DNA from: Hyphomicrobiales bacterium | GTDB taxonomy: Bacteria; Pseudomonadota; Alphaproteobacteria; Rhizobiales; Devosiaceae | Length of the DNA: 64,000 nucleotides | Assembly (NCBI GenBank): GCA_004144345.1 | Contig: SEEL01000019.1 | Coordinates: 1-64,000 of the forward strand | Direction of reading: 5' to 3' | In this document: piece after piece, positions 38,011-47,508 of the stretch | Numbering within the stretch: the first letter of the stretch is position 1 | How the letters are laid out: every line of letters begins with the position of its first letter | Notes under the pieces: generated by a model | Seen by the model: only the letters and a program-made list of their open reading frames with translations | Databases searched by the model: none | What the model was told of the DNA's origin: nothing | Position numbers and translations under genes: made by a program

Positions 38011-38451
38011 ATGACCTTCCTATCTGCCCAGCAGCCCGCAATGGTGCTGGTTGATGATGACCATCATTCTGCCCGCCTGCTGACGCGGATGATCGAGGCC
38101 CATGGCGGCCCGACGGTGAACCGTTTCTCGGATTCCGCCGCCGCCTTCGACTTCCTCGTCGAAGCCAGCATGCGACCGGGCACCGAAATGCAGTGCCTCG
38201 CGGTCGTCGACCTCAAATCGACGTCGACGGCCACGCGCGACTTCATCGCGCGTCTCAAATTCGAAGCGCCCGAGCTCACGGTCATTGCGATGTCCCCCAC
38301 GCTCGACCGCGACACCCGTAACGGGCTGCTCAACGCCGGCGCCGCCGCCGTTTTCGAGCGCCATTCGAACATCGACCTCTACCGCCGGGAGGCGGCAAAC
38401 ATCGTTTCATTCTGGGTGCGCAATCAGCGCCTGGATGCAGTTGGCACCTAG
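38011..38451 (+). CDS. stand-alone response-regulator receiver-like protein (atypical)
   Basis: MVLVDDDHHSARLLTRMIEAHGG..., VVDLKS, VIAMSP; canonical Lys position appears to be Arg (AAAVFERHS). Confidence 0.75.
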   Translation: MTFLSAQQPAMVLVDDDHHSARLLTRMIEAHGGPTVNRFSDSAAAFDFLVEASMRPGTEMQCLAVVDLKSTSTATRDFIARLKFEAPELTVIAMSPTLDRDTRNGLLNAGAAAVFERHSNIDLYRREAANIVSFWVRNQRLDAVGT

Positions 38452-38735
38452 GAGATCCCCCAAGAACATCTAGGTGCCGCGGGGAGCGGCGTGCTCGACG
38501 GCGGGCGACCGTCACGGCATTCCCAACGCCCTCCCCGCATCTTATTTGCGCCAACGCGCAAGACCATCTGCCGCGATACCTCCCGATCGCGGCGGTTAGG
38601 ACCACGAAGCAGTGCCGCTCTCCTCCCTCTCGCGGCCACTTCGTGGGGACTAACCCGGGCTCCGCTCTTTTAGGTGGGGCGGGCCCGGAACCGAGCGGCG
38701 GCCGCATCTTTGCCCTTGCGGCCGCCGTCTCTCTT
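38443..38735 (+). ncRNA. candidate multi-hairpin sRNA with CCUCC loops (cuckoo-RNA-like)
   Basis: CCGCGAT-ACCTCCCG-ATCGCGG (38571-38592) and GGTTAG..CCACGAAG..TCTCCTCCCTCTC..CTTCGTGG..CTAACC (38594-38655); final GGCGGCCGC...GCGGCCGCC hairpin (38697-38726). Confidence 0.5.
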
Positions 38736-38737
38736 GT

Positions 38738-39244
38738 TCAGCCCTTACTGCTGCCTTCATCCGCCTTGTCGCCGTCGCCGATCGCCCGGTGCGCGAACGC
38801 CTTGAGCGCCGCCAGCACCAGCACCGCGAACAGCGCCACCCCGAACGCCACCGCGTAATAGCCGAGCGCCGTCGACACGCCGACCGCGCCCGCCAGCCAC
38901 ATGCCGGCGCCGGTTGTCAGGCCGCGAACATTGCCGCGCTGCTGGAAAATCGCCCCCGCCCCGAGGAACGCGATGCCCGCCGTCGTCGCCTCCACCGCAC
39001 GGATCGGGTCCGTGTTGGTGACGCCGCTATCGAGCGCGATATTGTAGATTTCGAACGCCAGCAGCGTGAACAGGCACGCGGCCACCGCCACCAAGATGTG
39101 GGTCCGCAACCCGGCTGAGCCATTGTTGCTTTCGCGCTCGAAGCCGATCATCGCCCCGAACAGCCCGGCAAGCAGCAGCCTTATCGCCAATATTTGCTGC
39201 GGAGTCTGGGTTTCGACATAGCCAAGGCTGGTGGCCCAATCCAT
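38738..39244 (-). CDS. MgtC/SapB family protein
   Basis: ILAIRLLLAGLFGAMIGFERESNNGSAGLRTHILVAVAACLFTLL...TTAGIAFLGAGAIFQQRGNVRGLTTGAGMWLAGAVGVSTALGYY. Confidence 0.93.
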   Translation of the reverse strand: MDWATSLGYVETQTPQQILAIRLLLAGLFGAMIGFERESNNGSAGLRTHILVAVAACLFTLLAFEIYNIALDSGVTNTDPIRAVEATTAGIAFLGAGAIFQQRGNVRGLTTGAGMWLAGAVGVSTALGYYAVAFGVALFAVLVLAALKAFAHRAIGDGDKADEGSSKG

Positions 39245-39306
39245 CGACGCTGTACTCCGGTTGACGCTGAGCCCGAAACTCCCGCCGCCGCCCGCCGGTT
39301 CCCGTC

Positions 39307-39765
39307 CTACTCCAGCGCTTTCACGTCCCGCCCGCTCCGCAGCAGCCGCCGCGGCCCCGCCCCCTCGGCCGCCAGACTGTCCTCGCGGTTGTAGAGCGGG
39401 CAATTGCGCAGCGACAGGCAACCGCAGCCGATGCAGCCCGTCAGCTCGTCGCGCAGCCGCGTCATCAGCGTGATCCGCCGGTCCAGCCGGTCACGCCAGC
39501 GGCTCGACAGCTTCGCCCAGTCCGCCTTGCTCGCCGCCCGGTCGTGCGGTAGCATTTCCAACTGTTCGCTGATCTCCGCCAACGGCACGCCGAGATCCTG
39601 TCCCATGCGAATGATCGCCAGCCGCCGCAGCACCTCCCGATCGAACCGGCGTTGATTGCCGCCCGTTCTGTGGCTCCGGATCAGGCCCTTGCGCTCGTAG
39701 AAATGCAGCGCCGACACCGCCACCCCGCTGCGCTCCGCCACCTCCCCCACCGACAATTCTGCCAT
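39307..39765 (-). CDS. soxR: redox-sensitive transcriptional activator SoxR
   Basis: MAELSVGEVAERSGVAVSALHFYERKGLI MerR HTH; cluster CIGCGCLSLRNC. Confidence 0.95.
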   Translation of the reverse strand: MAELSVGEVAERSGVAVSALHFYERKGLIRSHRTGGNQRRFDREVLRRLAIIRMGQDLGVPLAEISEQLEMLPHDRAASKADWAKLSSRWRDRLDRRITLMTRLRDELTGCIGCGCLSLRNCPLYNREDSLAAEGAGPRRLLRSGRDVKALE

Positions 39766-39779
39766 CACCAGCCTCTTTA

Positions 39780-39797
39780 CCTCAACTGCGGTTGAGG
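39780..39797. promoter_or_regulatory. SoxR box CCTCAAC-TGCG-GTTGAGG
   Basis: 18-bp dyad with perfect 7-bp arms between divergent soxR and MFS genes; matches the known CCTCAA..TTGAGG SoxR site. Confidence 0.9.
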
Positions 39798-39832
39798 TTG
39801 TAGGCGTACCACACAATCTGTAGGGAACCCAA

Positions 39833-41254
39833 ATGACCACCACCTCGAATTCGTGGCGCGACCTGTTCGCTTCCGGCGGACTTGCGCTTTTCGTCATCAT
39901 CGGCGGTACCGGGCTGCAGGCCATGGAGGCCTTCATCGGCTCGGCCATGATGCCCACCGTCGTCGCCGATATCGGCGGCCTTGAGCTGTTCGCCTGGAAC
40001 ACCACGATCTTCATCGTGGCCTCCATCCTCGCGACGCTGTTCGCTGCGGTGCGTCCACGCTCCATCGGCCCGCGCGGTGGCTACCTCATCGCCGCCGCTG
40101 CCTTCGGTCTCGGCAGCCTGCTCTGCGGCCTCGCCCCCTCGATGCACCTGCTGCTCGGCGGCCGCTTCGTGCAGGGCTTTGGCGCCGGCCTCCTCATCGC
40201 GCAGTCCATCGCCATGTTCCGCATCGTCTTCCCCGAGCGGCTCTGGCCCCGCATGATGGCGCTCAACGCCACCGTCTGGGGCGTCGGCACGCTGCTGGGT
40301 CCGGCGCTGGGCGGTATCTTCGCCGAGATCGGCCTCTGGCGCTGGGCCTTCCTCAGCATCGTGCCGGCAGCGATCCTGCTCGCCATCGGCGCCTGGCGCG
40401 TCCTGCCCGCCCGCAGCGAGTCGCAGCCGCCGGCCCGCATGCCGTTCAAGCAGATCTTCCTCGTCACCGCGATCGTGCTCGACATCTCCGTCGCAAGCCT
40501 GCTCACCGATGCGCCCGACATCGCCGGTGCGCTGGTGATGCTCGCCCTTGTCGGCCTCGTGCTGCTCGGTCTGGCCGAAAACTATTCGCGCGCCCGGCTG
40601 CTGCCCGAAGGCGCCTTCTCGCTCCGCTCACCCATGGGCGGCCTCTTCGCGCTCATTCTCGTGCTGGGCCTCACCATCACCTCCGACATCTTCGCACCGC
40701 TCTTCCTGCAGCGCCTGCATGGACTGTCACCGCTCTGGGCCGGCTACATGACCGCGCTGGTCGCCGGGGGCTGGAGCATTGCCGCCATCGCCACGTCCGG
40801 CTGGACCGGCGCCCGCGTCCGCGCGCTGATCGCCACCTCGCCGGTCGTGCTGCTCGCCTCGACGGTGATGCTTGCCTTCACCCTCGCCCAGCCCGGCAAC
40901 AGCCCGCTGATCCTCGCCGAGATCGCCCTCGCCCTGCTGCTGTTCGGCGCCGGCATCGGCATCGCCTTCCAGCATCTGTCGACGCGCGTCCTCGCGACAT
41001 CCACCGCTGCGGACAACGACCGGACCTCGGCCGGCCTCGGCATGGTGCAGCTCTTCGCCTCCGGCCTCGGTGCCGCCATCGGCGGCGTCGCCGTCAACGC
41101 GGCGGGCCTGCCCTACGCCGAAACGCCCAGCGAGATCGCCTTCGTCGCCCAGATCCTGTTCGGCGTCTTCGCCATCATCGCGGCCATCGGCATTCCGCTG
41201 TCGCTGCTCGTCATCCGCCGCGACGCCGCTCGCGCCCTGCAGCCGGCAGAGTAG
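39833..41254 (+). CDS. MFS multidrug transporter (DHA2-like)
   Basis: 14-TM-like; MEAFIGSAMMPTVVADIGG; GLLIAQSIAMFRIVFPERLWPRMMALNATVWGVGTLLGPALGG. Confidence 0.88.
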   Translation: MTTTSNSWRDLFASGGLALFVIIGGTGLQAMEAFIGSAMMPTVVADIGGLELFAWNTTIFIVASILATLFAAVRPRSIGPRGGYLIAAAAFGLGSLLCGLAPSMHLLLGGRFVQGFGAGLLIAQSIAMFRIVFPERLWPRMMALNATVWGVGTLLGPALGGIFAEIGLWRWAFLSIVPAAILLAIGAWRVLPARSESQPPARMPFKQIFLVTAIVLDISVASLLTDAPDIAGALVMLALVGLVLLGLAENYSRARLLPEGAFSLRSPMGGLFALILVLGLTITSDIFAPLFLQRLHGLSPLWAGYMTALVAGGWSIAAIATSGWTGARVRALIATSPVVLLASTVMLAFTLAQPGNSPLILAEIALALLLFGAGIGIAFQHLSTRVLATSTAADNDRTSAGLGMVQLFASGLGAAIGGVAVNAAGLPYAETPSEIAFVAQILFGVFAIIAAIGIPLSLLVIRRDAARALQPAE

Positions 41255-41260
41255 CGACCG

Positions 41261-42304
41261 CTACTCCATCCGGATCTGCAGCTTCACATCGCTCGGCCGC
41301 GCCTCCACGGCGCGGTCAAAGGCCTTGATCGACTCCTCGAAGCCGAACGTCTCCGAGATCAGCGGCTTGAGGTCGACGCGCCCCGAACCCATCAGCGCAA
41401 TCGCCCGGTCATATTGATGCGCGTAGCGGAACACGGATTCGATCCGCAGTTCCTTGACCGATAGCCCCGCCACGTCGAACCCCACCGGATCGACCGGCAG
41501 CCCGACCACCACGACGCAGCCCCCCGGCCGCGGCAGCTCGGCAAGCGTCTCCCACGCCTTGGGCGAGCCCGAGCATTCGAACACCACATCGGCGCCCCAC
41601 CCGTCGGTCAGCCGCTGCACTTCTGTAACGATGTTCTTCTCGCGGATGTTGACCGGGATCACGCCCTGGTACTTTGCCGCGATATCGAGCTTGGGCTGCG
41701 CGAGGTCCGCGACAATCGCCCGCGAGCAGCCGCCGGCCAGCGCCGCAATCGCCACCATCGTGCCGATCGGCCCCGCGCCGAGCACCACCGCCGTATCGCC
41801 CGGCGTGATCTTCGCCTTCGTCGCCGCCTGCATGCCCACCGCGAACGGCTCGACCATCGCGCCTTCGGCAAAGCTCACATTGTCGGGCAACTTGAACGTG
41901 TAGTTCGCCGGATGCACCACGAACGGCGTCAGCACGCCATGCACCGGCGGCGTCGCCCAGAACGTCACCGCCTGGTCCACATTATACATGCCCAGCCGGC
42001 TCGCCCGTGAATTGGGGTCCGGCACCCCCGGCTCCATGCACACCCGGTCACCCACCTTGAGGCTGCTCACCCCGGCGCCGATTTCGACCACCGTGCCGGC
42101 CGCCTCATGCCCCAGCACCATCGGCGCGTTGACCACGAACGGCCCGATCTTGCCATGCGTGTAATAATGCACGTCCGAGCCGCAGACGCCGACCGTGTGG
42201 ATTTTGATCTTCACCATCCCCGGCCCGACATCCATCGGCAAATCGATGTCGCGCAGCGCCAGTTCATGCTGCTTTTCCAGGACCAGGGCGCGCATCGCGG
42301 TCAT
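41261..42304 (-). CDS. zinc-dependent NAD(P) alcohol/polyol dehydrogenase (xylitol/sorbitol type)
   Basis: [62 protein letters not shown]. Confidence 0.88.
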   Translation of the reverse strand: MTAMRALVLEKQHELALRDIDLPMDVGPGMVKIKIHTVGVCGSDVHYYTHGKIGPFVVNAPMVLGHEAAGTVVEIGAGVSSLKVGDRVCMEPGVPDPNSRASRLGMYNVDQAVTFWATPPVHGVLTPFVVHPANYTFKLPDNVSFAEGAMVEPFAVGMQAATKAKITPGDTAVVLGAGPIGTMVAIAALAGGCSRAIVADLAQPKLDIAAKYQGVIPVNIREKNIVTEVQRLTDGWGADVVFECSGSPKAWETLAELPRPGGCVVVVGLPVDPVGFDVAGLSVKELRIESVFRYAHQYDRAIALMGSGRVDLKPLISETFGFEESIKAFDRAVEARPSDVKLQIRME

Positions 42305-42449
42305 TGCAATCTCCTCATTTGCGGCTGAATCGATAGCCTCCCGGCCTGCCTGCCGCAACGGAAACCCGGCCAAACTACCTCCCGGCTTGGTAACCGATCG
42401 GCAAGCCACCGGCGGCTAGACTCCCCGCCGAGGCGAGGATTAGCGTAAT

Positions 42450-44663
42450 ATGGCGTCTGCACGCGCCCCGGTGATGCGGAACTGGCAGGTCATGGCTGGC
42501 CTGTTCGTGCCTGTCATCGTCAGCCTGCTGGCGATTGGCGTGCTGGCGCTCGGCTTCGTCATGTGGTCGGCCCAGGGCGTTGATGAGCGTGCGCTTGAGC
42601 GCCAGATGGCCCTCGCCCGCCACGTCATTGCCCGCCAGCTCCAGAACATCCCGCACGATCAGGAGAGCGTCACCCTGTGGGACGACGCGGTGCTCAACAC
42701 CAAGCTCAGCCTCAACACGACCTGGGTCGATGACAATCTCGGCCTCTGGATGCGCGACTATTTCGGCCACGACGACGTCATCATCCTCGATCACCGCAAC
42801 CAGCCCGTCTACGCCATGCTCGAAGGCGAGCGCGCCAGCCTCGATGAAGCGAGCCGCGCCTTCGTCGACGTGGCGCCCATCGCCGCCGAACTGCGCCTCA
42901 GCATCATGAGCGGCGCCGTCGACGACTACCTCAATGGCCGCGTGTCCCGCGCGCCGCGCATCGCCGAACTCGCGACCATGAACGGCGTCCCTTCGCTGGT
43001 CAGCATCGCGCCGCTGATCTCCGACACCGGCGCCATCGTCCAGGGCCGGGGCAGCGAATATCTCCACATCGTCGCCGTGCGCCTCGATACCGACTACGCC
43101 CACCGTCTGGCCGTCGAATACCAGATGCCCGGCGCCCGCTTCACCCAGAGACCCTCCGGCGATCCCGAATATGCCGCCATCGCCCTCAGCGACACCCGGG
43201 GCCGCTTCCTCACCTTCTTCGAATGGGAGCGCTCGAGCCCCGGCCAGGCGCTGTTCTACCAGACCATCCCCGCCATCGCCGGCGCCTTCCTCGTCGCCAT
43301 CCTCATCGCCTTCTTCCTCGTCAACCAGCTCTGGCGCAAATCGCGCGACCTTGAGGCCGGCCGCGCCGATGCCGAACATCGCGCTGCCCATGACGCGCTC
43401 ACCGGCCTTCCCAATCGCGTCAGCTTCGAGCAGGCGCTTGCCCGCACCCTCACCCAGCGGCCCAGCCGCGATCGCCGCACCACCGTGCTGATGCTCGATC
43501 TCGACCGCTTCAAGCAGGTCAACGACACGCTCGGCCATCGCGCCGGCGACGACCTCATCCGCGCCGTCGCCCAGCGGCTTGGCCAGCTCATCGGCCCCAG
43601 CGATATGCTGGCCCGTTTGGGCGGCGACGAGTTCGCCATCATCCACCATCACCCGCCGGGCCTCACCGGCCCGCTCGAACTTGCCCAGCGCAGCATCGAC
43701 GCCATCGGCAAGCCGTTCGACATCTTCGGCAGCGAGGCCTTTGTCGGCGTCTCCGTCGGCCTCGCGCCGGTCGAGGCCGGCGAGATCGATGCCCATGAGC
43801 TCACCCGCAAGGCCGACATCGCGCTCTACGAAGCCAAGGCCAGCGGCCGCAACCGCGCCGTGGTCTTCGAGGAATCGATGAACGAGTTCCTCCAGAACCG
43901 CAAAACCATCGAGGGCGAACTGCGCGAAGCGCTGCGCCGCACCGACCAGCTCTCGATCGCCTTCCAGCCGCTCTTCGATGCCCATCGCAAGATCGTCGGC
44001 GCCGAGGCCCTGTCGCGCTGGCATCATCCGCATCGCGGCCAGGTCTCGCCGGCTCACTTCATTCCGGTCGCCGAAGCCACCGGCCTCATCGAGCAACTCG
44101 GCGCCCTCGTCCTGCAGCGCGCCTGCGAGATGGGCGCGAAATGGCCGGGCTACACCATCGCCGTCAACATCTCGCCGGCCCAGCTGCGCAACCCCGATTT
44201 CCCCTCGACCGTCTTCGGCATGCTGCGCGAAACCGGCATGCGCCCCGCGGATCTCGAACTCGAAATCACCGAGGGCATCCTGCTCGAGGAAGTCTCCGAC
44301 GCCGCCGAGGCGCTGCGCATCTTCCGTGCCGCCGGTATCAAGATCGCCCTCGACGATTTCGGCACCGGCTATTCCTCGCTCAACTATCTCAAGCGCTATC
44401 CGGTGGATCGCATCAAGATCGACCGCTCCTTCGTCAGTCAGCTCGCGCCGGGCAATGTCTCGGTCGCCATCGTCCAAGCCATGGTCACCCTCGCCCATGC
44501 CCTCAAGATCGAAGTCACCGCCGAGGGCGTCGAGACCGAAGGCCAGCGCAGCGTGCTGCTCGATCTGGGCTGCAACGTCTATCAGGGCTATCTGCTGTCG
44601 CCCCCCATCGCGCCGCCGGCCCTTGAGCAGCTGCTGTCGCGCCCGCAGATCCGCGTCGCCTGA
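42450..44663 (+). CDS. CHASE4-like sensor with GGDEF and EAL domains
   Basis: Two TMs flanking the sensor region; LARLGGDEFAII; GAEALSRWHHP and DDFGTGYSSLNYLKRYPVDRIKIDRSFV. Confidence 0.92.
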   Translation: MASARAPVMRNWQVMAGLFVPVIVSLLAIGVLALGFVMWSAQGVDERALERQMALARHVIARQLQNIPHDQESVTLWDDAVLNTKLSLNTTWVDDNLGLWMRDYFGHDDVIILDHRNQPVYAMLEGERASLDEASRAFVDVAPIAAELRLSIMSGAVDDYLNGRVSRAPRIAELATMNGVPSLVSIAPLISDTGAIVQGRGSEYLHIVAVRLDTDYAHRLAVEYQMPGARFTQRPSGDPEYAAIALSDTRGRFLTFFEWERSSPGQALFYQTIPAIAGAFLVAILIAFFLVNQLWRKSRDLEAGRADAEHRAAHDALTGLPNRVSFEQALARTLTQRPSRDRRTTVLMLDLDRFKQVNDTLGHRAGDDLIRAVAQRLGQLIGPSDMLARLGGDEFAIIHHHPPGLTGPLELAQRSIDAIGKPFDIFGSEAFVGVSVGLAPVEAGEIDAHELTRKADIALYEAKASGRNRAVVFEESMNEFLQNRKTIEGELREALRRTDQLSIAFQPLFDAHRKIVGAEALSRWHHPHRGQVSPAHFIPVAEATGLIEQLGALVLQRACEMGAKWPGYTIAVNISPAQLRNPDFPSTVFGMLRETGMRPADLELEITEGILLEEVSDAAEALRIFRAAGIKIALDDFGTGYSSLNYLKRYPVDRIKIDRSFVSQLAPGNVSVAIVQAMVTLAHALKIEVTAEGVETEGQRSVLLDLGCNVYQGYLLSPPIAPPALEQLLSRPQIRVA

Positions 44664-44757
44664 CTTTTACCTTCCGTTAACCACGCACCCGCTTTTCGCC
44701 CGAGCGGAAACCCGGCTCCAACACCGGCATGGCTAGGCTCGTTGCGCATGCCTGGTC

Positions 44758-46176
44758 ATGGGGGCGTCCGTGCAAGACTCTGAATCGCGCTGGAAGTTCT
44801 CCATCGCCGTGTTGCTGCCTGTCGTGGGCGCCGTCATCGTCACGCTGTTGCTTGCCGGCGGCTTCATCCTCTGGTCCGCGCAACGTACCGACGATCGCGC
44901 GCTTGAGCGCCAGCAGACCCTCGTCGCCCATATCGTGCAGGGCGCCAAGGCCGACTTCGAAGGCTCGCAGGGCTCAATGGTCCTCCGTTACGAAGTCACC
45001 GAAGCCTTCCTCGGCGACACACCGGACCTCGACTGGATCGATCCCGAACTCGGCTGGGCCGGCTACACCGATTACGGTCACGATCGCGTCTATGTGCTCG
45101 ATCCGAACTTCGCGCCGATCTACGCCGCCAATGCGGGCGAGCGTCAGGATGTCGCCTTCTACGACAATGATCGCGCCGTCATCGATCCCATCGCCATCCG
45201 CTTCCGTTCGCCCGAACTCGCGGCCGGCAGCACGGCCTACGAGAATTGGGACGCCAACTGGCCGCCGCAGCTGTCCGACTTCGCCACCATCTCCGGCCGC
45301 GTCGCCTTCGTCAGCGTCCTGCCCATCACCTCCAACTGGGAAGGCCAGGAGCAGAACACCGGCTCGCACTATTTCCACGTCGCCATCAAATTCCTCGAAA
45401 GCGGCGTCGCCCAGAACCTGATGGACGAATATCTGCTCGAAGGCGCCCATTTCGACACCGTCCCTGCCACCCTGCCCGGCGAGACCATGGTGCCCGTCGC
45501 CAATGCTGCCGGCCGCTTCGTTGCCTATTTCAAATGGCTGCCCGAGCGTCCCGGCCAGGCGCTGCTCGCCGAAACCTTGCCCGCCAGCCTAGGCCTCCTC
45601 GCCGTCATCGGCATCGTCATCGCGCTGCTGCTCTGGGGCCTCGCCCGCTCCACCGCCGCCCTCGATCGAGCGCGCGCGGAAGCCCTCCATCGCGCCACCC
45701 ACGATCCGCTCACCGGCCTTGCCAATCGCGCGCTCTTTGCCGAGCGCCTCGAACGCTCTCCCCTGCCGCTCGCGCTCCTCGCCCTCGATCTCGACCGCTT
45801 CAAGCATGTCAACGACACGATGGGCCATGAAGCCGGCGACGATCTGCTGAAGCAGGTCGCCAACCGCCTCACCGCCGTCGTCGGCGACAAGGGTCTCGTC
45901 GCCCGTCTCGGCGGCGATGAGTTCATGGTGCTGGTTCCCAGGGCCGCGGACTCCGCCATGCTCGCCGATCTCGCCGCAGCGATCGTCCGCAGCATCGCCG
46001 AGCCGTTCCGGCTCGGCCGCGAGACCGCCAATATCGGCGTCTCGGTCGGCATTGCCACCGCGCTCACCGACGAGCGCGAAGACCTCGTCTCGCGCGCCGA
46101 TTTCGCGCTCTATGATGCGAAAGAATCCGGCCGCAACACCTGGCGCGTCTTCGACGAGTTGAAGACCGCCGCCTAG
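44758..46176 (+). CDS. CHASE4-like sensor diguanylate cyclase (GGDEF)
   Basis: DRVYVLDPNFAPIYAANAGE sensor; ALDLDRFKHVNDTMGHEAGDDLL; LVARLGGDEFMVLV. Confidence 0.92.
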   Translation: MGASVQDSESRWKFSIAVLLPVVGAVIVTLLLAGGFILWSAQRTDDRALERQQTLVAHIVQGAKADFEGSQGSMVLRYEVTEAFLGDTPDLDWIDPELGWAGYTDYGHDRVYVLDPNFAPIYAANAGERQDVAFYDNDRAVIDPIAIRFRSPELAAGSTAYENWDANWPPQLSDFATISGRVAFVSVLPITSNWEGQEQNTGSHYFHVAIKFLESGVAQNLMDEYLLEGAHFDTVPATLPGETMVPVANAAGRFVAYFKWLPERPGQALLAETLPASLGLLAVIGIVIALLLWGLARSTAALDRARAEALHRATHDPLTGLANRALFAERLERSPLPLALLALDLDRFKHVNDTMGHEAGDDLLKQVANRLTAVVGDKGLVARLGGDEFMVLVPRAADSAMLADLAAAIVRSIAEPFRLGRETANIGVSVGIATALTDEREDLVSRADFALYDAKESGRNTWRVFDELKTAA

Positions 46177-47165
46177 CCGACCGCTTCGAGCACCGCCGCC
46201 AGCCGCGCCTCGCGTACCCGCAGGCCTTCGCGACTGTCGGCCGCCGCCCACAGATCGCTGAGCGTCGCCTTCTCGAACAGCGCAAACAGGCACGGCGCGA
46301 TATAGCTCGATCGCGTGATCGCCGGCGTATTGCGCAGGAACCCCGCCACCGATTTCGTCACCGCCGCCAGCTGGCGCTTCCGTGCCGACATCGACTCCCC
46401 AGGCTCGAGCTTGGCCAGCGCTTCGGCCGCCATGGCGCTCGCATGCAGCGTGCGGAAATCCTTCGCCGTCACCGCTGCGCCGGCGATCTCGCGCAGATAG
46501 CGGTTGAGCTCCTCGGTCCGCACCGCCCGCGCCTTGCCCTCGTCATCGCGATACATCAGCAGCCGCTTGCCGGGGATCGTCTTCACCTTGGTGATCGCGG
46601 CGGCGAGCTTGGCATCTTCCAGCGTGTACTCGGCCAGCTTGCCGCTCTTGGCCGGAAACTTCAGCGTCAGCGCGTCGCGCTTCACCGATACATCGCGTGT
46701 GAACAGCGTCCCCGCCCCGCGCGTGCCGCGCGCATCGAGATAGCGCTCGCGGCCGATCCGCATTGCCGTCCGGTCGATCAGCGCCACGCCGATGGCGAGC
46801 GCCAGCGTCCGGCTCCCGGCCTCCGCGCCAAGATCCTCGCTCACCCGCCGGCGGATCTTCGGCAGCGCCTGCGTCAGTAGCCCGAGCTGCTTCTGCTTCT
46901 TGCGCGTCCGCCGCGCTTCCCAGTCCGCATGATAGATGTACTGCACCCGCCCCGCCGCATCGGTGCCGCAGGCCTGGATGTGCATGTTCGGCTCGGGCGC
47001 AATGCGCACCTCGGTCCACGCCGGAGGAATGCCGAGATGCAGCGCCCGGTCGCGCAGCGCACCCGCCGGCCACGGCTTGCCGTCGGCATCCACATAAGAA
47101 TGGCCGCGCCCGTGACGGACGCGGCGCACGATGAGATCGTCGCGGGAAACGCTCTTGAGGCGCAT
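46173..47165 (-). CDS. DNA topoisomerase IB
   Basis: RRVRHGRGHSYVDADGKPW; HIQACGTDAAGRVQYIYHADWEARR; DFRTLHASAMAAEAL. Confidence 0.9.
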   Translation of the reverse strand: MRLKSVSRDDLIVRRVRHGRGHSYVDADGKPWPAGALRDRALHLGIPPAWTEVRIAPEPNMHIQACGTDAAGRVQYIYHADWEARRTRKKQKQLGLLTQALPKIRRRVSEDLGAEAGSRTLALAIGVALIDRTAMRIGRERYLDARGTRGAGTLFTRDVSVKRDALTLKFPAKSGKLAEYTLEDAKLAAAITKVKTIPGKRLLMYRDDEGKARAVRTEELNRYLREIAGAAVTAKDFRTLHASAMAAEALAKLEPGESMSARKRQLAAVTKSVAGFLRNTPAITRSSYIAPCLFALFEKATLSDLWAAADSREGLRVREARLAAVLEAVG

Positions 47166-47174
47166 CTGGGCGGC

Positions 47175-47339
47175 TTAGGAGATGACGCTCGGCGGCGTGC
47201 TGGCGAAGAACACGAAATAGATGATGGCGAAGAGCCCGACCACGAGTGCCATCGAGATGATCAGCACCCAGAAATTATCCATCCGGCGATTCGCCTGCCG
47301 CACCTCGGTCGTCGTCTTCTTGGCGTCATAGACTTCCAT
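47175..47339 (-). CDS. small single-TM membrane protein (54 aa)
   Basis: MEVYDAKKTTTEVRQANRRMDNFWVLIISMALVVGLFAIIYFVFFASTPPSVIS; AGGGGTG SD upstream. Confidence 0.65.
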   Translation of the reverse strand: MEVYDAKKTTTEVRQANRRMDNFWVLIISMALVVGLFAIIYFVFFASTPPSVIS

Positions 47340-47508
47340 TTTCGTGACACCCCTTTTGGCAGTTGCTGTGGGAAAGCAACGCCTTGGCAAGCCTGCGGTT
47401 CCAGCGCACTTGACCCCGCGCGCGGCGCCGTCAATCTGCAGGCAAGCTTCGGGGGCGAGGTGACATGAACAAACCATCCGGCGCAGCAGCGCCAAACCAC
47501 GGTGCACT

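Noticed and set aside
42375-44498. 707-aa antisense ORF opposite the GGDEF-EAL gene
   Set aside because: Low-complexity shadow frame; the sense strand has intact GGDEF and EAL motifs.
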